The notes: generated from the letters alone by a model not told the origin. Counted from the first letter of the stretch, positions 1 through 12,905 are shown. The stretch: DNA of 64,000 nucleotides from Ophioderma brevispina (GCA_023653785.1 JAMKCH010072263.1:1-64000); one strand, 5' to 3'. A program made the numbers and translations.

Positions 1-567
1 CATTTTTCTTGTTTTAGGAAATATCAGAGTGAAATAACAAAATTTACAACACACCCCATTTCGGACACAATAAAACCCTTCCACTTTTGTTGCAAGTAGT
101 TGAACAACAAGACACTTGCAATAAAATTGTCCAATGTGACGAGACACATTTAGCATTTTGGTTTCCAGTGTGATGCGAAAGGTCACTAGCAATGCATAAT
201 TACTACGTTGCATGTATTGATCGATGGTAGAATTAATTGAAAAAGCAAACAGTAGTCTGCAAATATGGCTCTTATTTTATTTTCAAAAAGGTAGTTTTCT
301 TTACATCTACCAGAATTCATCAACCAGAATTATGTGCTAACAAGGGAACAATCCAACTAATTAGCTATGATGGAGTACCTTGGTTTTAAGCCTGTTTAAA
401 TGCTAGTCTGTTAATGAAATGTAAAGATGCAGTAACTAATTTCTTGAATCGCAATTCTTCTCCATCTTCTATCTAGGACTAAATTTACCAATACAATTAC
501 TTCTTAAAACTTTTGCAAAATACAAAATATAAAATGAAAAAGAAAAATCTCAGTAATAATTTCTCTC
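1..567. other. AT-rich stretch, nothing recognised
   Basis: No ORF, tandem repeat or inverted repeat that I could support. It ends at the TTAA that borders the next element. Confidence 0.5.
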
Positions 568-937
568 TTAAAGCCACTATCAGCGATTTTTTCAAAATGT
601 AAACAAAGAGCGCCCCCTATTTTTCATCAAAGTGCATTTTTTTGCACTGTTGTGAAGAAAATTGTTGTAGTAAAGACCCTTGTAAGTGGCTAAGCGTAAT
701 GCGCCGTATTTGTCAAGAAATGACGATTTTTATGCTTTGTTTACTAATAAAAGTCGGGATCCGACTTTAGGCGCAAAAACAGTCGTAAATGGCATCTTCA
801 GGACCGCTTTAAAATGCTTAAGTGTCTGTTTTTCACAATGAACAGTAATATAAGGTGTTGATATGACCTAATACTAGCAATTTAGAGACAAAATGGGCAT
901 TATGATTTTGGAAAAAAATGACTGATAGTGGCTTTAA
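568..937. mobile_element. TTAA-flanked non-autonomous DNA element (family B)
   Basis: TTAA at 568-571 and 934-937 brackets a 362-bp unit. Its ends are inverted repeats: AGCCACTATCAG at 572 and CTGATAGTGGCT ending at 933, with similarity continuing inward through an A/T-rich stretch. There is no coding capacity. A TTAA target duplication is known for the piggyBac and Kolobok superfamilies; the ends start AG rather than CC, so Kolobok-type seems likelier, but that assignment is inference. Confidence 0.75.
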
Positions 938-1309
938 ATGTCCCTTAGCTTCCGATAAAAAATACTCAAAAGAACAGTGCTTCAGAATGGATGCCAAATT
1001 ATATTTTCACTGCACTTAAAAAAAACATTTCCAATACCCCTTTGTAAGTCTAAATCTGAAATTAAATTGCTACACTGACTTTAATAACAAACCAGTGCGT
1101 CACTACACAGAACACAGGCAGTAGTACATTCTATCAATGCAGAGCTAGCTAGGTCCTAAGGCGGATGGCAAGAGTATCCAAATTAACCACCAGCAATATA
1201 ATTTTCCCTATAGTGTTTGCAGACAACCCTAAGACTGTGGTATCGACAGTGGCTTTTATTGAATGAGTAAAACAAAATTGTAAGACCAACAGCACTGCGC
1301 ATGTCTGCT
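938..1309. other. Gene-free stretch
   Basis: AT-rich sequence between two repeats; I see no ORF or repeat structure in it. Confidence 0.4.
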
Positions 1310-1914
1310 GTTACTGCTATCATTTTGTTTTCTTTTGTAATAGAAATGGCAACTAATAAATATTTGTCAATTGCAATGCCTTTTTATTGCTATTTTTCCC
1401 TTTTGTAATAGCAAGACCTGCAACTGATTAATATTCATCAATAAACGTGCAACTAATGTTATTTTTCTTTCATGACTTGCTACTTTTTTCTTTCCCTTCA
1501 TATCATCACCTGCAACTTATGAATATGCATCATTTACGACTTGTTACTACTATTTTGTTTTGTTTTTTATACTAGCACTTGCAACTAATGAATATTCATC
1601 AAAATGATTTGCTACCTTTGCTATATTGTTCTTTTTGTAATAGCACCTGCAAGTTATGAATATTCATCAATTATGACTTGTCACCTCTGTTATTTTCTTT
1701 TGTGATGAATATTTGTCACTTCTTATTACTGTTATGTTGTTTTATTTTTATACTAGCACCCGTAACTAATGAATATTCATCAAAATGATTTGCTACCTTT
1801 GCTATTTTGTTCTTTCCTTTTGTAATAGCACCTGCAACTTATGAATATTTATCAATTATGACTTGTTACTGTTCTCTTGTTTTCTTTTCTGATGAATATT
1901 TGTCAAATACAATG
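1310..1914. repeat. Degenerate tandem array with palindromic ATGAATATTCAT cores
   Basis: About eight diverged units of roughly 70-115 bp share the order 'gctattttgtt, ttttgtaatagcac, ctgcaactaatgaatattcatcaa'. The palindrome ATGAATATTCAT is exact at 1588-1599, 1656-1667 and 1769-1780, with the variant ATGAATATGCAT at 1519-1530 and weaker versions elsewhere. Unit lengths vary, so this is an old array. It abuts the TTAA element that follows. Confidence 0.7.
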
Positions 1915-2252
1915 TTAAAGGGGCATTTCGTGATCCACAACCTCGTCCCCCAACTTACCTAAAAAATGTTGAGATTTTTATATCATCTTAACCGTTAGCC
2001 TTAGTAATCCATGTGTACCTAATCTTACGTGCAAATTCGGTTGTATCTGTAAGAAATTCGCAATTTTTGTATTTTAAACGGACAGAAATTGCAGCACAGT
2101 GGCATATGGGACCGTGAGAAATAAGCAAATGCTCATAACATAAAACCGCAAGATCGGGATCAACTCAAACTTTGTCAATAAGCTTTTCTCAAGGATATCT
2201 AGTGAACAATGAATAAAACAGAAGGTACTGGAATCACGAAATGCACCTTTAA
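1915..2252. mobile_element. TTAA-flanked non-autonomous element (family A), full copy 1
   Basis: TTAA at 1915-1918 and 2249-2252 brackets a 330-bp unit. It begins AGGGGCATTTCGTGATC and ends with the near-complement ATCACGAAATGCACCT. A second full copy lies at 14912-15237, an internally deleted one at 54248-54365, and two 5' halves sit inside the tandem repeat at 13.7-14.9 kb. There is no coding capacity. The ORF inside (2209-2406) runs off the element end and is taken as chance. Confidence 0.85.
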
Positions 2253-3339
2253 AGAGATTATTCTTAATGTTTCTTACTGCAACATATTAGAATATGAGCA
2301 CATTCGCCCACCATTTTTTTTTATTGTTCAAACAACCACATCAGTATTCTTTTGGGAACATTTGCATATTTTCTTAAGAATCCGTTTGCATTTTGGGCAT
2401 CTGTAGTACACAACGATCACTTAGTATGTTGATCCTGCTATTGTGAATGTAAATATTTAACAATATGAGATGACATGCTCAAGTACTCCATAGCTAATGC
2501 TACTGAATATGTAGTTCCAAATATTAATCCCACACATGACTGTCTATATAATGTCAACACACCACAGCTTAAAGACACAAAATTTACATTCATCTTATTT
2601 TCAGGAGCATTAGATGCTCCTTGGAGGCAGATAACCTGACGAGAGAGAGAGTGGTGTGCAATAATGAATGAATCGCATGCAAACACGCATGTTTATTAAA
2701 CAACTAGTGAGTCGTCCATGCAGGCACGAGTCAAAAATTTAGCTAGTTTGCGTTTAATTATGGATGGCTTCAGAATTGGGGTAGGGTGAGGGTGCTGGTT
2801 GTTATTGCAGAATATAGCCTAAAGGAACATGTTTTCATAAATGCTGGCAATGTAGTTTTGATCAATTCCTTAAAAAAAAAGAAATATAAATTAGTTTGAT
2901 AGATTCAATCTGGTCCATTTTGACTGCACATTCAGCCACCTTCATACAGCATGTTTTGATATTATTGGTAATAACCCGGGTAATAAGATTGCAGGTATCT
3001 TTCTAATATGGTACAGTGAGTGTTTCACTTGATGAGTGGATTTTTAATTTGGCTAAGTTATATACACACAACACGGTTCATTTGGCTTGTATCGCTATGA
3101 TCTCTTATCCATGTCACTACCCTCCATTATGAATTGGCAATTATATCATATACACCTATGAATAACCAATCAAGGCATGGTAAAAAAGCGGAATTATATT
3201 CAGATAAAATAATGTGTGCTTTATTGGGTACTCAGAGGGTATATAATGTTACATTTATTTAATAATACAGAGATCACGGTGTTTTTTGAACAACCCCCTG
3301 ATTCAATGCATGTGGCCCTATCCTGTCGGTCTTAGGTAA
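2253..3339. other. Gene-free stretch
   Basis: AT-rich, with a short GA run near 2641-2651. I found no supportable gene or repeat. Confidence 0.4.
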
Positions 3340-3515
3340 GTCCCTTCAAGAAGTTTAGGACCACAAAAATTTCATGATCATGATCAACATCATGGTAACA
3401 TCTGGCCACCACCAATAATACACCACTAATCATGATAAAAAAATATCTTTTAAGTACTGGAATTTTGTGGGGCTAAAAATGAATGTAAAAGTCTGTCTTT
3501 TTATGTGTTAAAGGG
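3340..3515. repeat. Diverged fragment of the CTCAGAGGG-end element (family E)
   Basis: The order of words 'aggaccacaaaaatttcatgatcat', 'ttttaagtactgg', 'ttttgtggggctaaaaatga' and 'gtctttttatgtgttaa' matches the middle of the intact copies at 15864-16148 and 59186-59481. Neither terminal repeat is present. Confidence 0.6.
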
Positions 3516-3549
3516 ACACAAAGAAAACATTACGAAGATTCATGTAGAA

Positions 3550-3919
3550 TACCGTGTTGTTCCTAATAAACGCCCCTGCTCTAATAAACGTCCCCCTACG
3601 ATTTTTGAATAAAACAAGTCAAGAAAATGAGTTAAGCTTACCTAAATCACATGATTTAATGGCCAGCCTGTCGTAATTTCCGTATCAAACGCTGTTGTGT
3701 CACAGTTTGTAATCATTTTTAGGATGGAAACTTTGACCTCTGGAGGTGCGGAACCAGCGCGCCCCTGCCTCGTTCGTTTTAATTAATTGGTAATCAGCGA
3801 AAATAAGCGTGTGTAAGGTGAGTTTTTGCGGGAATTTTTGACTTTCCATCTTTGACTGTAATACGCCCTCCCTTTTGAAAAATGCACCGCCCCGGGGCTT
3901 TTATAGGAACACTACGGTA
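3550..3919. mobile_element. Non-autonomous element with TACCGT ends
   Basis: The left end TACCGTGTTGTTCCTA (3550) is the near-complement of the right end, which reads TAGGAACACTACGGTA (to 3919). The inverted similarity runs further inward through an 'ataaacgcccc' stretch. It is 370 bp with no transposase ORF. A target duplication was not evident. Confidence 0.65.
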
Positions 3920-4071
3920 GGGTATGGACCACTGGAAAGTCTGAGATCAATTATATCCTGTTGTAAGGAGTAACTGAATGTTACGTTCCTCATTTTTAAG
4001 GTTGACTTGCCTGCCCAGCTTGCTTGTCAGCCCGGACTAGTGACATCTTTCCTTTGTGGGTGTTTGGCTCG

Positions 4072-4218
4072 TTTTGAATGGCTGAACTGTATTTTGCGAA
4101 CGACACGCCCATTGGATTCAACCTTTATTCCGTCATACATGCATAACGTGCTAACGGAATAAGTGTGTAATCCAATGGGCGTTCTGTTTCGTTTCACAAA
4201 AAGTAAGCCTTTTTGAAA
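4072..4218. mobile_element. Hairpin (foldback) element FB1
   Basis: A 131-bp unit (4080-4210) in which the arm ACGCCCATTGGATT returns as AATCCAATGGGCGT. Outer parts match GGCT...CTGTATTTTG and its complement less well. The inner stem is TTTATTCCGT / ACGGAATAA around a 20-nt tip. Flanks TTTTGAAT (4072-4079) and TTTTGAAA (4211-4218) agree at 7 of 8 bases, suggesting an 8-bp target duplication. It is related to FB2 at 7056. Confidence 0.75.
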
Positions 4219-7055
4219 AGCATGGAGGTATTCTTCACGCATACAAAATACAGTGTATTTATAAATAGTAAATGGTCACAGATGGTCAACATTACAAATC
4301 TGATTATTTCTAGAATATTTCCTATGCAATCCAACTTTCTAAAAACGGTGGCAGAACAGGAACAAAATCTGGTAAAATTGTTCCCGTTCCAATTTTTTTT
4401 TTAAAAAGTGCCGGACACTGACGCACCAGAAGCAGTTAGGCCCCTCTGCTTTAAAAATGTAAATTCTCCAGTTTACCCTGATGATAAAATTTATCACACC
4501 ATAGTAACAACTGGCCAACACCACAATAATCCACAACATGCACTTAGTGTTTTGAGATTTCTGGGGAAATTTTGTACAGTACCCACCCCACAGCCCCTAT
4601 TGCAATAAAGCGACCGTATTCAATAGCCAAAAATACTAGACCGTATTCAATGCCATCCAATGTTGGTGGACAAGATAGACGCATTTCCGTACTACAATAA
4701 AGTCATCACACTGTCCAATGATCCCTGTGCCAAAAATCGCTAACATGGGATCGATGACAGCTTAATTGTCTGTAGTCCTGGAATGTATGGCATCTTGTCC
4801 ACCACATTCTGGTGGGCTGACGTCCTAATGAATACGGTCTATACCCCCGTCTGCCACTATACATGCATCATCATAAATTGTCCTCAACTCGTCCTTGCTA
4901 AATTTCACGTGATGAAGTTTAATTACGTAAACACATTCACACACCATAAAAGACCCAATCAAGTTTTAATGTTATCCCAATAAAAAGTCTCGTGAGTCAC
5001 AATGCCATGTTTAGATCCACTTTTATTTTAACCTTTTCAGCATAATGTTCGGCCGCGTCACAGTGACTTCTTTTACCTTTTGGACTTTGTGGAGAAATTT
5101 GGCATGTACGTTTTTTTTTGTACTATTCCACATATTCACCAAAGTTTTCAACCTCACATGGCGTATTACGTAAAGTAGTAATTAACTAATTAGGACATAA
5201 TTTACACAATGTTAATTCCGCATCACACAACAACGTATTTGTCGAAAATCATACTGCGCAGGCCCTAGCAGCGTATCCTCTGCATTTTGAAGTCTTTTGC
5301 CGCTTCACATAGTGACGCGTTTTGTGCCGATGCATTTTGGCAGTTCAATCGGGGTTATATTGGGTATTGTTGGTCCATTTTTTCACAGTGACGTATTGCG
5401 CAAAGTGTCACATAACGATGTAATTTGTGCATCGTATTTGTTTTTTACAGACTGAAATTGCTATTTTGACATTTTCACATCGCGACAAATGTTATTTTTA
5501 CATCTTTCACATATCTAAATAATTTGGAAGCTGATTAGTTAATTAATTTTGAATTTAACCCACCGAATTTCGGTGATTTTTCAACTGTTTTAATTGAAAT
5601 ATGTTTTAATTACCAGTATGGGGTCAAATTAAAATCGCAGAATCTTCAGAGGCATTTTCCTTGGAAATGCGTATTTTTCAATTACACACAACCTCAGTAT
5701 GTGACGTGGCCGACAAAATAATGAATGGCCGTTTTCGTAGCATTCTAACACCATGCATTTTTTTTTTCAACTATATTTCGTCAAGATTGTTTGAGCATTC
5801 TTCTACAAAGGCATCCGTTTTCATTTTCAATCACTGCAATATCCTCTATGCCGTTTGTGAAACCAAAAGATCATTGTTGACACAGATGTTCCTCCAGCCA
5901 CTGAATTTGCTCTTCATAATGTGAACCCATGAGGTCAAGCTTTGATTTATCTATACTTGACACATTATTACAAATTCCCTGATAGGGTATACATATAACA
6001 CAATACCTCATTTGGTCATTTACTAACTACAATAGAGTCCAAGTCCAGGAATTCCTCATAGAGGTGGGCTGACACAAATTTTGTAAAAATATCTAGCTAC
6101 TGTGGCTACTGGGTACACCCCAAAATTTTTCTTCGTTGGTTTGGTTACAAGTTGTGTTTATAACGCCAGTGCTGTTTATGCCCACACCACGCTTTACAAC
6201 ACTTTTTAAATAAGTGGTACAATCAGGCCGGTGCCCTGTGCGCCTGCAAAAAATAGGGAGCATTCACTGGGCACCCCACTAAATCCCCTCCTTACAATAG
6301 TGTTAAAATCAAGGTTGTCATGTGTACCGACAAACTTGAAAGGAGTATGGCCCGATTTAAGTATATGCAATTTTCGTCTTGATAGATTGGGGCCTTTCCC
6401 CAAAACTCCCCGATCTTCAAAGTTTCCGCTGGCCGATATTCAGGCCGTTTTGCTGTAAGAGCTAAAAAGCAATAGAGTACTGTCGTAAATTTAATATTGG
6501 CCGCGCACCAAAAAGGTGTGCGCAGCATTTTCACTCATACCTTCCAAACCAAACGTCCCTTTACTCCCCAAGATGTCATTCACGTGTAATGTAAAAATAG
6601 TAAGCTTTCTTTTCTTCTGATACCAAAATTTTTTGCCACTCTCCGTTAATACATGGCACTTCTGGGGATTAGTGCTTATTAGCGATAGGGCCACCGGGAC
6701 CTTAAATGGAATGTCTCATTTGCTATAAGTAGTGTCCGTAATCATGTTCAATGACAATTTCCCATCATTGGGCTACATTCTACCATTCAGTGTCATAATT
6801 ACTGGGGTACAATCGACAATGTGACACAATTTCGGTACTACTACGTATACATAACATACGCATGCATCCTGATGTCTACTATGGGAGCTCTGCCTACGGA
6901 AATTGGCCTCTCCACAATTAAAAACTATTTTTTTTACCACAGAAAAGATGATAAAGCATCAAAGCATAATCCAAAACAGTCTATAACAAAATAAGAGATC
7001 TTTGTTATTTCATTGAAAAAACTAATAGTAACCAGTGTTGTATTATTGTATAGTG
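4219..7055. other. Mostly single-copy stretch, no gene seen
   Basis: No ORF above background. Around 5055-5490 the word TCACA...GTGACG recurs at about 5059, 5307, 5383 and 5477, which could be a worn tandem repeat, but spacing is irregular. Confidence 0.35.
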
Positions 7056-7191
7056 GGCTTACTGTATATTTGGCAAAAACGAAATGAAACAGATCTCCCT
7101 TGATTACACCTTTATTCCGTATGCATGCATGACGGACTAAAGCATGTAATCCATTGGCGTTCTGTTTCGTGTCGCCACAATACAGTAAGCC
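7056..7191. mobile_element. Hairpin element FB2 (related to FB1)
   Basis: Left end GGCTTACTGTATATTTGGC pairs with GCCACAATACAGTAAGCC at the right end. The inside again has ACCTTTATTCCGT, a short tip made of ATGCATGCAT, and ACGGACTAA. The arm words GTAATCCATTGGCGTTCTG match FB1. I found no convincing target duplication. Confidence 0.7.
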
Positions 7192-8844
7192 TTATTAGGA
7201 AACCCTTGTGAAGGTTCATAAAAAAAATAATCAAGACGTTTTTTCCTCCGTATGCCTACAAGACTTCGTGTTCTAGGCAACAGTCAATTGTTCACTGAAC
7301 AAGGTTGTGTAACGCATGAATCGCCTAACGCTGACCCCTCTCTCCCACAATCACAAAAATGCTTGTGGGTTTAACAGTCTTTTTATTATCTGTACTTATT
7401 GTGATTCCAATGTGAGAACTTGACCGTCTTTACAGCGATTTTTGTGGCCTTTGCCCTCCCATACCCTCTTCTTGGTAACCAAACAATTAAAGACCAAAAC
7501 ATTGTCCTGTTTTGTTCCTTGCACTTGCTTTTCAAGAATTTTGGATTTGGCATGATTAAACTCATTTCTTAAAATATTTGGACCTCCCTATTTTTCTTTC
7601 CTTCTTAATTTCTTTTTTGCACGGATGTGAACCCGGCAGCAATATGGAATATGAATAATTCACCCTATACATAAACAGACATATTATGTACCCCTTTCAC
7701 TGATGGAACTCTCTGGGCTCCTGTCTAGTCAAACAGTGTCGGGATGTCTAATTGGTGAAATCCTTCTCACTCTGTGATGCAACGCACGACTATGATCACT
7801 CTCTGATTTTGAGTGTTCACAGCTTTTGAGGTCAAAGGTCACTGAGGGGCTTTATCTTTGTCTAGAATAAAACTCACCAAATGATTCCCAACTGCCTATG
7901 TCAAAAGAGGTCAATAGCTTAGGATTTTTTTAGTGCACATGAGTAACAGAGTTTCAAAGTTTTGGAAAGCAGTACAGAGAGTTTTCAAGAGTTTCCAATT
8001 GTGAAATTTCAAAAATGCAGTGATGCCACTACTACAAACAACACGAGGTGAAACAAAGTCTATAGGAGGGGCGTAACCCATTTTTTAAAATCAAAATCCA
8101 AAATAACTAGTCAGATACTATAGCACATTACTTTTATCATGTTGAGCTCTGTTTGGAAAGTCGTCAGTTTTTTCTCTCTGTCCCCCAAACAATTGAAAAA
8201 GATAAAAATCTGTTCTTATTTTGGATAGTTATCCACAAGCTGATTTCATTGTGGACAAACAAATTTTGGGTACCGGAGATAGAGTTTTTATGATGATCTT
8301 ATTGCAATTTATGTAGCCAGGCCGTTTTATATCCTCATTTCTTTTTACACGCTAGAAAAAACAAATATCAACGGGGTGACCACCTTTTGGATCAACTAAT
8401 TTGGGATAAGTTATACCACTGACTCGTCACTCCTGTGTGACATTTGATATTTCATGTGCTGGCAATATGGGTTTTTCTTAAACTCTAGTAAACATCTGGC
8501 TTTTTATGAGAAATACATATAGAGCGGTGCCAGTACCATAGGAAATCGTGGTCTTTTGTAGGACTATATGAACAAGATTCCCAACAATGAATTTGCTTGA
8601 TTTTTGCAGAGGTTACATACCTCTTGCATGTCCTACTTATCCATTGCCAAAATTGTGGTACCCACTGCTAAAAATAAAAGAGATGATTTGCATGGGGGGT
8701 TCAACATAACGCTTGTTGCAGTATAAGCTACTATAACACGTAAGTCACTTGATCTTGGTAGGCCAGGCTATATGGCAAGAATTCTCCCCCTGATTTCTCT
8801 CATAGCACCACTCCGGAAGTTCAGAGATTGCCCATGAGGGCACC
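7192..8844. other. Gene-free stretch
   Basis: AT-rich, with no ORF, tandem repeat or clear inverted repeat. Confidence 0.35.
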
Positions 8845-9176
8845 CTTCATTTTCAAACATCATGAATGCTTTTTTGCATTGCATATTCCTTTCCATAGAC
8901 TATCACTCTGTGAAATCGCTAAGCTCAAATTGAAGCCTTCAAAACACATTAACACAACGTTGTGTTTTAAAATTCCGGATCTGAAATGTTGTGTTATACA
9001 CAGTATCCTATGGCACTGTTATACCTACACAAAATGTTACTGCATCAAAACAAAACAAAAACTGATCCATCATAACTTTGATGGAGCATTTTTAGGTGAT
9101 ATACCTCAGTTCCATTGACTATTTTTAATTTAAAATTAAAAAAATTATTTTCCCAAATCTCTGAGTCAGCCTTTAA
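8845..9176. mobile_element. TTAA family C element, left-truncated
   Basis: Shares with 23133-23469 the words 'gtgaaatcgctaagctcaaa', 'cagtatcctatggcac', 'tactgcatcaaaac', 'ggtgatatac' and the right end CTGAGTCAGCCT followed by TTAA (9173-9176). The left terminal repeat is missing. ORFs within are not credible genes. Confidence 0.7.
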
Positions 9177-9492
9177 TGCCAGTCCAATCTCTTGCATGGT
9201 CCTTCGTTGCAAGTCACTGTCATCAATTGTGTCCCGCACCCCCGCTTAATTTTTTTTTTTTTAAAAAAGCTTTTTTTTTTAGAATTTTGATATTTTATTC
9301 TCTCGTCATTTCTAAGTATTACGCAACACCAAGTATTTTTGTTGCAACTTATTTCGCTTAAATTTTTCATTTAAAGTGAATTGGGTCCAAATAGCTCATG
9401 ATTTCTGTCCATAGGACGAATTTTATAATTTCCTTATAGACAAAATCTAATCTACACGAGCAATTAAGCATTGCATAACAGACCAAGTTTAG

Positions 9493-9708
9493 CAAAAGGT
9501 ATTATGCAAGTCAGGGATGTCACCTTTACAAAAAAAACCCTTACTGAATCCAATGAGAACAGCCACCACTTCTGTGAAGTTACTATCAGTAGACTGCTCT
9601 GCCCAAGATGCTCTTAATAACATTACCGCCTGTATTACAGCACAACAACCTTGCCCTGGGGAAATGCACCACATGCAGTCGCTTACTCCAGGGGCCCAAT
9701 CCCTTGTG
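9493..9708 (+). CDS. Possible internal coding exon, product unknown
   Basis: About 72 codons are open after TTTAG|CA and run to GTGATCACA|GTGAGT, a strong 5' splice-site sequence. The segment is richer in G and C than its surroundings. The translation is Ala/Thr/Ser/Gln-rich and includes SAQDALNNITACITAQQPC and LTPGAQSLV, which reads like an alpha-helical segment. I do not recognise a family. The 3' splice site has a poor pyrimidine tract, and the opposite strand is also open, which weakens the case. Confidence 0.22.
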
Positions 9709-11870
9709 ATCACAGTGAGTCGGCTGATTAGTTTATGAGGAGTAACAACTATAAACACAACTGCCAAATCTTATGTAAATTTAACTTGTTGATCTTTTTT
9801 TTGCGAACAACGCTCAATTGACATGCCCTCCATTGTTGACCTCCACGTCTCTGAAGCCATTTCTCGTAATACATCTCGAAAGGGGAAGGGCACCACCACA
9901 CCCCTTTCTTAATTTCCTTAATCGGTGCGTTCATTCTTTGGTATGAAATGATTTAACTTTAATCCTAAAATTGCACACTTCAATTCTTAACGGATTGAAC
10001 TCACTAGATTTTGAATTTGCCCATCCATTATATTTCTTCTATTTGTGAAAATTTAGTGACTCTTTAATTTTGGTCAACCATAATTTCACTGAATTCAACA
10101 AACCACAGCAGAAAATCAACTCAAATATCGTTCGCCATAAAAAACCCTGACAGAACTGTTGCATAACCAAATAGGGTGGCCTACCATGCCTAACCGGGCA
10201 AGTGCCATTGTCTTAGTTGCAATTTTGGATCACCCTAGACTGTCGTTGCCCCAAAATATTCACATAAAGTGAAGGCCTTACATTCTCTCACCAATCTCCG
10301 TCCAGTGTGTATGTACTCATTTTGATGCCTTAGGGCAATTGTGTCAGGCCGACTGTCCCAATTTCCAAAACTGACAAAAAGGAGTCTCCCTCAAATCGGG
10401 CAAATTCAACGGACCTGGATAGAGTTAATTTAAGTGGCGATATGCAGTGGGGAAATCTTATGTCTAGGCCTACGGAAATATCAATCACTGAATGCTTGAC
10501 CTTGTATCTTCAGTACAATTGAGGTCTTTTATATGTGCTTCTTACATTTCGCGATCTTTATATCTCTATGCTCAATAAAAGTGTAGCATGCTGAAACATG
10601 TACAAGCTTCCCAAGTGTTCCTATATCGCCCATACAATTACATTACCAACCATCACATGCATGATGGCGTGGATATTACACATAACTGCGTATTCTTTGT
10701 CTTGACTTTTTGTGCTTATTCCTTCACATTATTGTACAGGATGGGACATACTCAGGCCCCAGACTTGGTATGTAGAGCCGGATACGCCACCTCTACAATC
10801 AGATAATGGGTACGACACCAAGTTTCTAAGACAGGGACCCAATTTTAAAAACCAGAGGCCTACAGCCTATGGGCAAAATAATACACTAAACGTACCAAAT
10901 TTCTGTAAATTCCAGAATTTTTTTCAAAACAAAACAGTTACTTCACACTTATAAGCCCGTCGAGGCAGGCATTGTAATTCCTTAGTTTTGTCCCCCTACA
11001 CAACGGTCTCACCCCATCAAACTTAGATTTCTTTGAAGAACTTTCATATAAATTTGGCTTAATTCCTTTTTTTTTAAACGAAATGCAACTTGAAATATTA
11101 ATGTGGTTACCCATATCACTCCCTGTTTGGGCTTATCCCCAGTATCCTGACTTTTGTTTTGAATCTAAATGCAGTAAAATTGAATCCAAATGGGCTAAGT
11201 GGGTAACTTTACACTTGGATTTGCTCTGCACTAAGCTCTTCCCAAACAACTTTCCTTTTCAATAGATGGTTGTAACAGCATAAGGTAAAAGTTTAATTTG
11301 AATTGTCCAGTTTTGTAAGAACCACCAGATTGGTTAATTTGTTAACAAGAAATGTACTTTGTGCTTTATGCCATTCACAAAATAGCTCAAGCTAATAATT
11401 AAGTGATAACACCTGATTCTTTTCATTTGGCCTGTGGGCAATAACAAATTCCTTCATGATTGAAACTTCTTAGTAACTCTAGGTGTAAACATGCGTAGAA
11501 ATTAAATCTTCCCTAGATGAATTTGGATGCTCTAGGAAAATTATTTTCTACAAATGTCCTCTCTTGGTTTTTTTTTTCTCTGTTCTCACAATGAACGGAC
11601 CTAAATTCACAGTTTGAATATACAAAGAAATTACTAGAAGTAGTCCTACTTCTCTCTCAGGTCAATATTTTTCCATTGCTTATGGATCTGGAACACTAGG
11701 TAGCAGTTCACAACCTATGATAGTAGACTAGTCACAAGTCCTACACATTGAATATGAAAAAAAAAAATAAATAAAAAATCATCAATGCAGCCAAAATAAC
11801 ATCAATCTGCATTTTCCACGAAACTTTCCTATCATGTCGATGTTCAATCAACTTATAGACCAAAGGATTT
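9709..11870. other. Gene-free stretch
   Basis: AT-rich and apparently single-copy. The short ORFs here have no codon or domain signal I can support. Confidence 0.35.
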
Positions 11871-12020
11871 TTGATCACTCCCATAATGCATTACAATTGC
11901 CTATACTGTACTGTACTAAACACACCCCCCCCCCTTCTCACCAGTACTTGGGGAAAAAAGTATCCTCTAGTTTTAACAACCATAATACATTTCATGATTA
12001 TCTAAAACTTCGCCTTTAGT
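11871..12020. repeat. Diverged fragment of family E
   Basis: 'atcactcccataatgcatt', 'gcctatactgtactgtacta', 'cagtacttgggg' and 'catttcatgatta' match the 5' half of the copy at 59186-59481. A run of ten C interrupts it near 11924. Confidence 0.65.
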
Positions 12021-12429
12021 ATTATCTATGGTGGCTAAGCCCTCTGGTAAGAGACTTGTTCTTTTGTTTTATTTCAAGCCAGTCATAATAATTTTAGAGA
12101 TCATGTGAGAAATTCCCTTGATATCACTGGACTCTGAATGGTATTCTTTTGAATGTTCAATTCCACTGAGACATGATGCAAGATCCCCAATTATTGTCTT
12201 TTTCCTTGTGTAAGATAATTCCATGAGACGCTTTAGACTAGATAAGGCTCTTTAATGGAATAAAGCTGTACATCCTTGTAATCCTTTGATCTCTTATATA
12301 GAAGATTTCATGCATGCTAAAATTTCCATGAGTTCTTACATAGGGGATGAACCCACATTTTTCAGCTTTTGTTTTTCAGTTGTCATCAAGAAAAAATAAA
12401 ATTGGCTGCCAATCAGTAAAAAAAATACA
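12021..12429. other. Gene-free stretch
   Basis: AT-rich; nothing recognised apart from a weak ORF on the minus strand. Confidence 0.35.
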
Positions 12430-12905
12430 TCGGCCGTCCTCCGGACCGCCGTTGTGTCGCCGTCGTCGCGTTAGTGAATGATAGCCTAACCTGACCTTTG
12501 ACCGATTGTTGAATGCGACCTTTGACCTCATCGACAATGAGGGATCCCATGTTGCACTATGATTCAAGTTGGTTCTAATTGAACTTCAACGTTTCAAATG
12601 AGGATGCATTTTACTTTTCAGCCCATTTTACAACTTGTACCTCACATGACCTTTGACCTTGGTATGTGACTTTGAACCTCATAACAATGCGCGACCGTAT
12701 TGCACCTATGATTCAAAGTTTGGTCTAATTGAATCTATCAACTTTTCAAAAAGGAGGTCAATTTACAGTTTTTCAGCCTATTTTAAACAACTTGACCTCA
12801 CATGACCTTGACCTTGGGACTGTGACCTTTGAACCATCAACAGTTTGTGTGGGATGCCCTGTTGGCACCATTGACCCAAAGTTTGGAGTATTAACCATCA
12901 AAGTA
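12430..12905. repeat. Tandem repeat with DR1-like TGACCTTTGACC motifs
   Basis: About three diverged units of ~150-170 bp share 'tgacctttgacc', 'tgtgactttgaacctca', 'attgcacctatgattcaaagtttggtctaattga' and 'ttttcagcc'. Exact TGACCTTTGACC occurs at 12492-12503 and 12648-12659, a one-base variant at 12516. The front (12430-12475) is rich in CCG/CGTCGTC. A single related unit lies at 53225-53340. Confidence 0.7.
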
